From CAIMZW01 sp037135095 (lineage in GTDB: Bacteria; Actinomycetota; Actinomycetes; Nanopelagicales; Nanopelagicaceae): DNA of 10,200 bases. Numbering within the stretch: position 1 is the stretch's first letter; every line of letters starts with the position of its first letter. Below the pieces are notes generated by a model. It was not told the DNA's origin and searched no databases. It saw only the letters and a program-made list of their open reading frames with translations. Shown here piece by piece: positions 1 through 5,996 of the stretch. The DNA lies in the NCBI GenBank assembly GCA_037135095.1, contig JBAXKZ010000036.1, forward strand, positions 1 through 10,200, in the 5' to 3' direction. Made by a program: the position numbers and the translations under genes.

Positions 1-857
1 TAATCAATTATCTGTGAAGTAAAAGTGCGAGAAATATTGGGTACATGGCTGACCCCACTCATTCGCCAGTATTCAACGGATATTCCAGCAGCGCAATTTG
101 GAAATTGCAGAACTTGAGTCTCATATCCTGCAACTGATCGATCCAAATCAAATTTGGTTTTTAAAGTCGTGGGAATTTTTGAGCAATGATTTAACCCAGC
201 CCAGGTTGTGATTGTTTTAAGCGCACCAGGCATCGGCTTTCCATTAAAGTGATTACCGCTATAGGTCACATCCTTGGTGCCCCAAATCTGCAAAATATTT
301 ATGGGAACCTGAGGTTTGCATTGAGCAGAGGTGATGAAACTGCCGCCTGCGATATTAACAATTGCGGCAATTCGATCGGCATGCTTACAAGCTAGGACGT
401 TAGCCATGAAACCACCATTTGAATGACCGATGATAAATATTCGGTTTGGGTCCACCGAATAGCTCTGACTAACTTGATCAATGATGCTCATCAAATAGGC
501 ATCGTCGTCAACTTTAGGTATTTGATAGTCGCAACATTCGGGCGTGGCATTCCAAAATTTATTGCCGGTGGGATCAGATGTACCGTCGGGGTGAACATAT
601 AGAAAGCCTTTTGTTTCTGCGATCGGGTTGATATTCAAATACTTTTCAAATTTATCGCCGGATTGCGCAAAACCGTGAAGGGCGATTATTAGCGGGAGTT
701 GAATTTCCGGCGCGTAATTTGATGGAACATAAAGGTTAAATGGCCGATCCCCCGGGAATGCAAGAACCGTGGCTCTGGCGGGTTGTAAGGCGGAAGTTGC
801 ACCGAACATCAATGCAAAAACGACTAGAAGCGTCGAGCTCCTGCGGTGTCTAGTCAT
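1..857 (-). CDS. Secreted PHB depolymerase / LpqC-type esterase, 3' end cut by window edge
   Basis: Reading from the ATG at 857 down to base 1 gives 285 open residues and then TA, so the stop or a Tyr codon falls just outside. Residues 1-30 look like a signal peptide: MTRHRR, then a hydrophobic stretch, then an Ala-rich end around QPARA. The rest is an alpha/beta hydrolase of the PHB depolymerase/LpqC/feruloyl-esterase group. It has the oxyanion-hole HGF at 61-63, the nucleophile elbow GHSNGG with Ser146, a probable acid Asp196 in WGTKD, and a probable His271 in SGVSHVP. The FWNATPECCD segment at 101-110 is also typical of this family. By family knowledge it hydrolyses ester bonds outside the cytoplasmic membrane; the substrate (polyester, acetylated or feruloylated polysaccharide) cannot be told from sequence. 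It is divergent from the TMEM175-like gene. The start is supported by the signal peptide and by a TATAAT six bases upstream. Confidence 0.85.
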   Translation of the reverse strand, partial: MTRHRRSSTLLVVFALMFGATSALQPARATVLAFPGDRPFNLYVPSNYAPEIQLPLIIALHGFAQSGDKFEKYLNINPIAETKGFLYVHPDGTSDPTGNKFWNATPECCDYQIPKVDDDAYLMSIIDQVSQSYSVDPNRIFIIGHSNGGFMANVLACKHADRIAAIVNIAGGSFITSAQCKPQVPINILQIWGTKDVTYSGNHFNGKPMPGALKTITTWAGLNHCSKIPTTLKTKFDLDRSVAGYETQVLQFPNCAAGISVEYWRMSGVSHVPNISRTFTSQIID

Positions 858-869
858 GGTCTGATTATA
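858..869 (-). promoter_or_regulatory. -10 element TATAAT placing the transcript start at the esterase ATG
   Basis: On the minus strand a perfect TATAAT (864-869) ends six bases before the ATG at 857. A start seven bases below the hexamer would fall on the A of the ATG, giving a leaderless mRNA. This agrees with the lack of any Shine-Dalgarno sequence in the gap. No convincing -35 is visible at 17 bases. Leaderless transcripts are common in actinobacteria; that this one is leaderless is inferred. Confidence 0.5.
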
Positions 870-932
870 GAAATAGTATTCCCCATCGCCCTAGTGGCTA
901 TTTCAAAGCTGGGAGATGGAGAGGGCCTTTTA

Positions 933-1532
933 ATGACAACAAGCCGACTGGAAGCTTTTAGTGACGGCGTCTTTGCCATCATCATCACGATCATGGTGTT
1001 GGAATTCCGAATTCCTAAGGGTCACGATTTTTCCGCGCTTCGCCCGCTCTTGCCGGTTTTTCTCAGTTACATCTTGAGTTTCATCTTGGTGGCAAATTAT
1101 TGGAACAATCATCATCACACTTTTCAAATTGCAACCAAAGTTAATGGCCGAATTCTTTGGGCTAATGCCCATCTTTTGTTCTGGCTTTCGCTGACTCCTA
1201 TTGCCACGATTTGGATGGGTGAAAACATCTCCTACCCATTACCAATGGCAGTTTTTGGTGGCCTGCAATTAGCTTGTGCCTTTGCTTATCTGGTTCTTAG
1301 TCGCGAACTTTTGCACGCCCACGGTCCGGAGTCAGAAATTGGAAAAGCGCTGGGGGACAATCAAAAGAAGGAATTATTGTCACTTACCCTGTATACCGCC
1401 GGAATCCCGTTGGCATATTTGGATTCGCGAATCAGCTTTGCTTGCTACTTCATTGTCGCAGTGATGTGGATCATCCCTGATCGGCGAATTGAGAAGCGGA
1501 TTCAAGCTTCGGGGATCAGTGAAGAAAATTAG
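933..1532 (+). CDS. TMEM175/DUF1211 family membrane protein (putative potassium channel)
   Basis: The protein has 199 residues from the ATG at 933. An upstream ATG at 846 is open in frame, but it would add 29 residues lying across the divergent esterase start. The 933 ATG has a purine-rich GGAGATGGAGAGG just upstream and puts the family signature at the N-terminus. That signature, R-x-x-x-F-S-D-G-V-F-A-I, is seen here as R5 to I16 inside helix 1. Further family features are the NYWNNHHHTF segment after helix 2 and about six hydrophobic helices in all, matching the one-repeat bacterial TMEM175 form. Family members assemble as tetrameric K+-selective channels whose filter lies in helix 1; selectivity here is inferred from the family. 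The NifX-like gene follows after 14 bases, so the two are probably co-transcribed. Confidence 0.82.
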   Translation: MTTSRLEAFSDGVFAIIITIMVLEFRIPKGHDFSALRPLLPVFLSYILSFILVANYWNNHHHTFQIATKVNGRILWANAHLLFWLSLTPIATIWMGENISYPLPMAVFGGLQLACAFAYLVLSRELLHAHGPESEIGKALGDNQKKELLSLTLYTAGIPLAYLDSRISFACYFIVAVMWIIPDRRIEKRIQASGISEEN

Positions 1533-1546
1533 CTCATAGGGCTAAT

Positions 1547-1909
1547 ATGGCCGATATGGAAAACCCAGGTAACCCAACTAATTCATTCACAGCTTGCGTA
1601 ACACTGCTTCCCGATGGAATGGTCGGTGGCGGTTGGGGACGAGCCAGCACCGTAGCAATCGCGAAGGTGGTTAACGGCGTTTTAACCGATTACCGAATCG
1701 AAGATGTTGGCTGGGGCGCACTGCATGACACAGGTACTGAAGGTAGCCATCACGCTCGCATAGTTCGATTTCTGAATGAAAATGGGGCAACCGTGGTAGC
1801 AACCGGCCATATGGGCGATGGCATGCAGAACACTCTGGGCAAAATGGGTGTGAAGGTTTATCTTGATGTCAGTGGCGATGCGAAGGCGGCGTTAGAAAAT
1901 CTAAGTTAG
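1547..1909 (+). CDS. NifX/NifB-like (dinitrogenase Fe-Mo cofactor biosynthesis fold) small protein
   Basis: This is a 120-residue single-domain protein. The core from about residue 58 to 105 carries H-H-A-R-I-V-R-F-L, then N-G-A-T-V-V-A-T-G-H-M-G-D-G-M, then L-G-K-M-G-V-K-V-Y. This is the pattern of the NifX/NafY/YncK-type RNase-H-like fold (Pfam Fe-Mo cofactor family). The true NifX and NifB proteins bind a cofactor precursor. Many short homologues in non-fixing bacteria have no assigned job, and no nif gene is visible here, so nitrogen fixation should not be inferred. AGGG at 1538-1541 sits five bases before the ATG and supports this start; a second ATG three codons later is possible. The gene is the last of a two-gene unit with the TMEM175-like gene and is followed by a hairpin terminator. 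Confidence 0.75.
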   Translation: MADMENPGNPTNSFTACVTLLPDGMVGGGWGRASTVAIAKVVNGVLTDYRIEDVGWGALHDTGTEGSHHARIVRFLNENGATVVATGHMGDGMQNTLGKMGVKVYLDVSGDAKAALENLS

Positions 1910-1927
1910 AAATTATTTTTCGGCACG

Positions 1928-1971
1928 AAAAAGCCGGTCGCCCTCCCTCAAGAGCGACCGGCTTATATTTT
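1928..1971. terminator. Bidirectional rho-independent terminator between convergent genes
   Basis: A perfect 11-bp stem, AAGCCGGTCGC at 1931-1941 with GCGACCGGCTT at 1954-1964, encloses a 12-base loop. On the plus strand it is followed by a T-rich tail (ATATTTTCTT). On the minus strand the A run at 1928-1932 becomes TTTTT directly after the stem. It lies between the plus-strand NifX-like gene (ends 1909) and the minus-strand secreted protein gene (ends 1992), so it can serve both. Confidence 0.88.
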
Positions 1972-1991
1972 CTTAGGTGTAACTTATTTAA

Positions 1992-2540
1992 TTAAGCGCT
2001 TTTGCTTGGGGTTGGAAGTACAGCTTTATCCTTTGGGCCCTTTGGTGCCTTCTCAGGAGCCGCTGGCCGTTCTGGGCGGATTGGACGAGGTGCAAGTACG
2101 GGACGCACTGGCTTTGTTGGAAGCGCAGGTAGCGCCTTGATTGCAGCATCGCGAGTGGCGGTGGCGGCAGCTACGGCAGCTTGACGAGCAGCAAGCGCCG
2201 CAGCCTTTACGCCGGTGGTTGGGGTACCAGCAATGGCGGTTTGATATGTGCTTCGGGCAGTCTCGAGAGCTGTCTTAAAAGTATCGTTGATGGTTTTGCG
2301 TGCGGTGGCTTGTGCCTTTAGCGCAGTTTGGAAGGTAATCATTGCGGCTTTGAAGGCGGTATCAGCTGCTACGCGATCTGCCTCCCATTTGGCAAGTGCG
2401 ACTTTAAAGGCATCGAGCTGGGCTTGATAAGTTCCGGTGGTTGGTGCCGGAGTTGTATCTGCAAAGGCCGCGGTTGGGCCAATAATCATGGCAGCGCCGA
2501 TAACGGTTGCGATGATCGACTTCTTGGTTCGGAGTTTCAT
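1992..2540 (-). CDS. Secreted Ala-rich helical protein with Pro-rich tail, unknown function
   Basis: From the ATG at 2540 the product has 182 residues. Longer in-frame starts exist upstream (to 2708), but AGGAAGG lies five bases before this ATG, and it begins a clean signal peptide: MKLRTKK, a hydrophobic core, and AFA at 25-27 as the probable cleavage site. The mature part has three zones. The first is a short Thr/Pro linker. The second, about residues 34-130, is an Ala-rich helix with aromatic residues every ten or so positions (AFK, TFQ, TFK, TYQ), suggesting a coiled coil. The third is a Pro-rich, basic tail with RP/KP repeats such as PVRPVLAPRPIRPERP. No catalytic motif or cysteine is present. 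It may bind the wall or envelope, or serve as a structural or stress-related exported protein. It is divergent from a two-component system and shares its control region. Confidence 0.72.
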   Translation of the reverse strand: MKLRTKKSIIATVIGAAMIIGPTAAFADTTPAPTTGTYQAQLDAFKVALAKWEADRVAADTAFKAAMITFQTALKAQATARKTINDTFKTALETARSTYQTAIAGTPTTGVKAAALAARQAAVAAATATRDAAIKALPALPTKPVRPVLAPRPIRPERPAAPEKAPKGPKDKAVLPTPSKSA

Positions 2541-2626
2541 TTTGGCCTTCCTAAATCTGGGTCGGTGGTCTCGGTTCATTGGCCTGGGCATCTGCCTCGT
2601 CCTTGGTAGAAATATGAGCCCTGTCA

Positions 2627-2646
2627 TTGTGAAAACCTTGTGAAAA
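2627..2646. promoter_or_regulatory. Tandem TTGTGAAAA direct repeat, likely OmpR-type response regulator operator
   Basis: TTGTGAAAA occurs at 2627-2635 and again at 2638-2646, an exact 9-base direct repeat with an 11-base period. On the other strand it reads TTCACAA-N4-TTCACAA. OmpR/PhoB-family regulators bind as head-to-tail dimers to direct repeats with this 11-base spacing. The site is in the 155-base gap between the secreted-protein gene and the response regulator. On the plus strand a -10-like TATTAC lies at 2658-2663, so the second repeat would overlap the -35 region, as in activator-dependent promoters. That the neighbouring regulator is the one that binds here is inference. Confidence 0.6.
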
Positions 2647-2695
2647 GCTTGGCAGCCTATTACCAATTGGGCAGGTGGGTTAGGGTTCTTGCAGG

Positions 2696-3379
2696 ATGAA
2701 TAAGCCAAGGATTTTGGTAGTCGATGATGAAGTCGGGATGCGCGAATTGCTCACCGACGTCCTTCGGCTGGAGGGTTACGAGACCACGGTGGCCCCCGAT
2801 GGCCTAGAGGCCTGGGCGTTAACCCGCAAAAACTCCTTTGACCTGATGATTATTGATATCAACATGCCAAAGATGGACGGTTTCGAACTCCTTCGAAAGA
2901 TCCGCGAAGATGGTTCGGATGTGCCAGCTTTAATGCTCAGCGCCCGAAATGACAAGACGGATGTAACTAATGGTCTCCGGTTAGGTGCCGACGATTACGT
3001 GACCAAGCCCTTCGGAATCGAGGAGCTGGCGCTTCGAATCGAGGCGATCCTTCGCCGAACCTTAAAGGTCGAAGAATCGAATGTGATCCGATGTGGTCCC
3101 ATTTCAATCGATGATGACAAACACCTAGTCGCCTTCGAAGAGGAAACTATTGACCTGTCTCCCACTGAATATAAATTGCTCAAGTTCATGATGGAACGCA
3201 AGAATCGTGTCATCTCCAAAGATGTCTTGCTTGAAAACATTTGGGATATTGATTTTGAAAATAACTCGACGGTAGTGGACACCTACATCTCATACTTGCG
3301 AAAGAAACTTCATCGCTCTGATTTCGAAGGGATTAAAACCGTAAGGGGAGTTGGCTTCCAGATCGTGGAACCGAAATGA
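2696..3379 (+). CDS. OmpR/PhoB-family response regulator
   Basis: The protein has 227 residues, normal for the family. The receiver domain (about 4-118) has the acidic pair D10-D11, phospho-acceptor D54 in IIDINMPKMDG, switch residues S82 and Y101, and K104 in the TKPF loop. The C-terminal winged helix (about 130-225) has LSPTEYKLL, then the recognition-helix region with TVVDTYISYLRKKL, and ends in the TVRGVGF wing. Phosphorylated by a kinase, such proteins dimerise on tandem DNA repeats. The gene overlaps the downstream kinase gene by four bases (ATGA), which marks the pair as cognate and translationally coupled. TAGGG ten bases upstream is a weak ribosome site. A tandem repeat in its own upstream region suggests autoregulation. 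The signal and regulon are unknown; it should not be named after a specific studied system. Confidence 0.95.
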   Translation: MNKPRILVVDDEVGMRELLTDVLRLEGYETTVAPDGLEAWALTRKNSFDLMIIDINMPKMDGFELLRKIREDGSDVPALMLSARNDKTDVTNGLRLGADDYVTKPFGIEELALRIEAILRRTLKVEESNVIRCGPISIDDDKHLVAFEEETIDLSPTEYKLLKFMMERKNRVISKDVLLENIWDIDFENNSTVVDTYISYLRKKLHRSDFEGIKTVRGVGFQIVEPK

Positions 3380-4608
3380 AGTTAGTTCGACGGTTAACTT
3401 TCATTGTCTTTATCGTTACGACCCTGGTTTCGGCGGCAATCGGCGGCTTCGCAATTTCGCAGTACCAGTCGAATCAGATTGCCCGGTTAGACAGTTCGTT
3501 AAATGATCAAATTCTGAAGCTGCGAAGTTCCACCGAAGATCCGCTTTCTGTAGTCCAATACTTGGCTCAAACTTCTGCGATTCAATTTTCGGCAACATAT
3601 ATTCCGTCCACTAACGAGTTAGATGTAATAACGGTACAAGGTGAAGAATTAGCAAAAGTTCCAACTGCGGCACAGTTGCTCAAATCCCAAAGCAAAGCGA
3701 TCTCTGTTTCACCAATGTTGCGAATTCGAACCTTTAAGCTGGCTGGCGGTGAACATCTAGTTTTAGCAGAATCCGCGAAAGCGATTACTGAGGGAACCCG
3801 AACCCTGCTTCGCACCTTATTTTTCTTTATTTTAATTATCGACTTGCTGGTTGTGATCGTTGCCTTCTACTTCATTCGCAGAGATCGCCGAGTAAATGCG
3901 GCAAATGAAATTCTGCGCCACCAGCGTGCCACCATGCAGAGGTTCCTGGGCGATGCTTCCCATGAGCTACGAACTCCGCTAACGGTTATTAAAGGTTACG
4001 TGGAGTTAATGCGTAAAACTCCGGACCTTTCGGCAACTGAGATTGGCACCTACTTTCAGCGTGTGAATCTTGAAATACGGCGTATGGAGGAATTGATTCG
4101 CGACCTGTTGTTATTGGCTGAACTTGGGGAAGAGCGGGAAATAGATTTTCAACCAGTAAATGTCAGCAACCTGCTTCGTGATCAGGTTCAAGATTTGGCA
4201 GCTTTGCAGGCAAACCGGAAAATTGATTTTGAGCTAGAAGATGATTTATTTGTAGTTGGCGATGAAACGTTAATGGTTCGGCTCTTTAGCAATATCTTTG
4301 CCAATATAAGACGTCATACGCCATCGGATGCCTTCGTTTCGGTCAAAGCATCCCAGGCGGCGAAGTCGACTTCGATAATCATCGAAGATGCGGGGCCAGG
4401 TTTAGCGACTGATTCAAAGATCGATGCAATACAAGTATTTGAACGTTTTGATCGTTCTCGCTCCAGGGAAACCGGTGGCTCTGGGTTAGGAATTAGCATT
4501 ATGAAAGCGGTGATGGCGAAACATCAAGGCAAGATCGAATTTAGCCGAGCTACGGTTGGTGGGTTAAAAATCAGTTTGGAATTTCCGGCGCATCCAAATA
4601 ATTCTTAG
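3376..4608 (+). CDS. Membrane sensor histidine kinase, apparently without HAMP
   Basis: The protein has 410 residues. A first membrane helix at about 7-28 is followed by a 115-residue extracytoplasmic sensor region. That region has a helical part near SLNDQILKL and then a mixed strand part, with no recognised domain. The second helix is at 148-167. The phospho-acceptor is His196 in DASHELRTP. The ATPase domain has N-box residues N306/N310, DAGPG at 338-342, FERFD at 355-359 and GGSGLG at 367-372. Only 28 residues separate helix 2 from His196, too short for a normal HAMP domain of about 50 residues, so the signal seems to pass straight into the dimerisation helices. The start codon overlaps the response regulator stop. 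It should phosphorylate that regulator; the stimulus is unknown. Confidence 0.93.
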   Translation: MKLVRRLTFIVFIVTTLVSAAIGGFAISQYQSNQIARLDSSLNDQILKLRSSTEDPLSVVQYLAQTSAIQFSATYIPSTNELDVITVQGEELAKVPTAAQLLKSQSKAISVSPMLRIRTFKLAGGEHLVLAESAKAITEGTRTLLRTLFFFILIIDLLVVIVAFYFIRRDRRVNAANEILRHQRATMQRFLGDASHELRTPLTVIKGYVELMRKTPDLSATEIGTYFQRVNLEIRRMEELIRDLLLLAELGEEREIDFQPVNVSNLLRDQVQDLAALQANRKIDFELEDDLFVVGDETLMVRLFSNIFANIRRHTPSDAFVSVKASQAAKSTSIIIEDAGPGLATDSKIDAIQVFERFDRSRSRETGGSGLGISIMKAVMAKHQGKIEFSRATVGGLKISLEFPAHPNNS

Positions 4609-4626
4609 CGGTATAGGCTCACAACT

Positions 4627-5400
4627 ATGGAAAGCGCCGCAACAATTTGGAAGCTCGCCCTGGAGTCATGGGCAATCCCGCCAGAGATTTTGGCGCAAGC
4701 CCCCGAACTTCCTTGGATCCACCCGCCCGCACTCTTCGGCGTGCCAGATCAAATCACTGAGACGCCTTCGCACCGGATTTCCCGAGAAGCTTTGCCACCA
4801 GGTGGCTCGGTTTTGGATATTGGTTGCGGCGGCGGCGTCGCAGCGATGGCTCTGATTCCGCCAGCCATTCACGTAATTGGGTTAGATCATCAAAGTGCCA
4901 TGCTAGAAATGTTTACTGCCAACGCCACTAAACGTGGTGCGACCTCCGAAGTATTTGAAGGCTTTTGGCCAGCGATCGCTGCTGATGTTCCGATCGCCGA
5001 TGTAGTGACCTGTCATCACGTGGTCTACAACGTTGCTGATATTGCACCGTTTCTGTCAGCCCTCGATAAGCACGCAACAAAGCGCGTCGTCATCGAGATG
5101 CCGCAGCACCATCCACATTCAGCTCATTCGGAGGCGTGGAAATATTTTTGGAATTTAGATCGACCAATCGTGCCAACCCCGCAAGAACTTTTAGATGTAC
5201 TTTCGGAGATCGGCATCGTTGCTCAGGTTGAATACTGGGATACCCCGCTTCCAACCGATCGCGATTTAAGCAGCGCAACTGAGTTCACCCGAATCCGTCT
5301 CTGTTTGACTGCAGACCGGGATCCAGAAATTCGCTCTTACTTGGAATCTCAGCCGCTACCTAGCAAACGCGAGCTAGCAACTATCTGGTGGGATAAGTAG
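4627..5400 (+). CDS. Class I SAM-dependent methyltransferase
   Basis: The protein has 257 residues and a Rossmann methyltransferase fold. Motif I is VLDIGCGGG (62-70). The acidic residue after strand 2 follows in VIGLDHQSAM, and motif IV/post-I lies in ADVVTCHHVVYNV. A helical lead of about 45 residues precedes the fold. It has the look of the Methyltransf_11/25 group, whose small-molecule or protein substrates cannot be predicted from the fold. The odd His-rich stretch MPQHHPHSAHSEAW after strand 5 may shape the acceptor site. The gene starts 18 bases after the kinase gene, with a weak AGG nine bases before the ATG. It is probably carried on the same mRNA as the two-component system, though this does not prove a shared function. 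Confidence 0.82.
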   Translation: MESAATIWKLALESWAIPPEILAQAPELPWIHPPALFGVPDQITETPSHRISREALPPGGSVLDIGCGGGVAAMALIPPAIHVIGLDHQSAMLEMFTANATKRGATSEVFEGFWPAIAADVPIADVVTCHHVVYNVADIAPFLSALDKHATKRVVIEMPQHHPHSAHSEAWKYFWNLDRPIVPTPQELLDVLSEIGIVAQVEYWDTPLPTDRDLSSATEFTRIRLCLTADRDPEIRSYLESQPLPSKRELATIWWDK

Positions 5401-5409
5401 GGCAAAACA

Positions 5410-5883
5410 ATGAAGAAACTTACCTATTTAAATTATCTAAAAATTATCGGAGTCCTGATCGTTTTAGCCTCGCTTGTACTTGCTGCCTGGATTTTATATT
5501 TAATTTTCGATCTTCCTACCAGCTACCGCGCCGAAAATTGGAATATCGCTTGGATTGGCTTTGATATCGCAATGCTCATTTGTTTAGCTACCACCGCGTG
5601 GGCAATTTTAAAACGACGTCAGGTGGCAATTCCGGGAGCCATGGTTTCAGCTACTTTTTTAATGATTGACTCTTGGTTCGATGCAATCACTTCGCAAGCG
5701 GGGTTGGATTTTAAATTAGCGCTGGCCTCTGCGTTATTGGTTGAAATACCCTCAGCGATATTCCTGTTTGGTTTTGGGCGTCGAGCAATGAGACAGTCAC
5801 TAATAAATGCTCATCGCCGCGCTGGAATCGAAGTTGGAACGGTTTCCCTCTTTAAAACCAAATTGATGATCTTCGAGGACTAG
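5410..5883 (+). CDS. Four-helix integral membrane protein, unknown function
   Basis: The protein has 157 residues, with predicted membrane helices at about 12-33, 46-67, 73-94 and 102-123 and a basic cytoplasmic tail. Acidic residues lie within or at the ends of helices: D52 in WIGFD, D87 and D91 in IDSWFDAITS, and E112 in VEIPSA. The W-x-G-F-D, D-S/A-W-F-D and V-E-x-P segments recall a conserved actinobacterial membrane protein family of unknown role; this is from memory and not verified. AGGG overlapping the upstream stop codon gives a ribosome site seven bases before the ATG. It follows the methyltransferase gene by nine bases, so it is likely the last gene of the two-component operon. No clear terminator hairpin follows it. 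Confidence 0.75.
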   Translation: MKKLTYLNYLKIIGVLIVLASLVLAAWILYLIFDLPTSYRAENWNIAWIGFDIAMLICLATTAWAILKRRQVAIPGAMVSATFLMIDSWFDAITSQAGLDFKLALASALLVEIPSAIFLFGFGRRAMRQSLINAHRRAGIEVGTVSLFKTKLMIFED

Positions 5884-5927
5884 GAACAACCCAGCAGGTT
5901 AGTTATAAGTGCTAGCCCGTACCTTTG

Positions 5928-5943
5928 ATACCCCTATGGGTAT
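5928..5943. promoter_or_regulatory. CstR/CsoR-type operator upstream of the sulfide:quinone oxidoreductase gene
   Basis: ATACCCCTATGGGTAT is a palindrome with perfect six-base arms (ATACCC/GGGTAT). It differs by one base from the perfect palindrome at 7634-7649 in front of the repressor gene. A -35-like TTGATA (5925-5930) runs into its left arm; a matching -10 is not obvious. AT-flanked C/G runs of this form are characteristic of CsoR/CstR-family operators. Binding is inferred. Confidence 0.8.
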
Positions 5944-5996
5944 GAACTCCAAAGTTTTAGGCCTAGGCTTAAATCGATCTTGGAGAGGAATTTGTC

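Noticed and set aside
846..932. N-terminal 29-residue extension of the TMEM175-like protein from the ATG at 846
   Set aside because: It overlaps the divergent esterase start and promoter, and the ATG at 933 has a better ribosome site and puts the FSDGVFA motif at the usual place.
1547..1909. Nitrogen fixation gene nifX
   Set aside because: Only the short fold is shared; there is no other nif gene, and such domains are common in non-fixing bacteria.
2328..2643. Plus-strand open frames opposite the secreted protein gene
   Set aside because: They are reflections of Ala-rich codons on the other strand, with no ribosome site and no recognisable domain.
2663..2670. Eight-base palindrome CCAATTGG near the response regulator promoter
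   Set aside because: It is short, occurs by chance often, and has no second copy; the 11-base-period repeat explains the region better.
2541..2708. Upstream extension of the secreted protein to an ATG at 2708 (minus strand)
   Set aside because: It would bury the signal peptide, run through the direct-repeat operator and overlap the response regulator start.
5887..5902. Weak hairpin AACC-CAGCA-GGTT after the four-helix membrane protein gene
   Set aside because: The stem is only four bases and no T run follows, so it does not qualify as a terminator.
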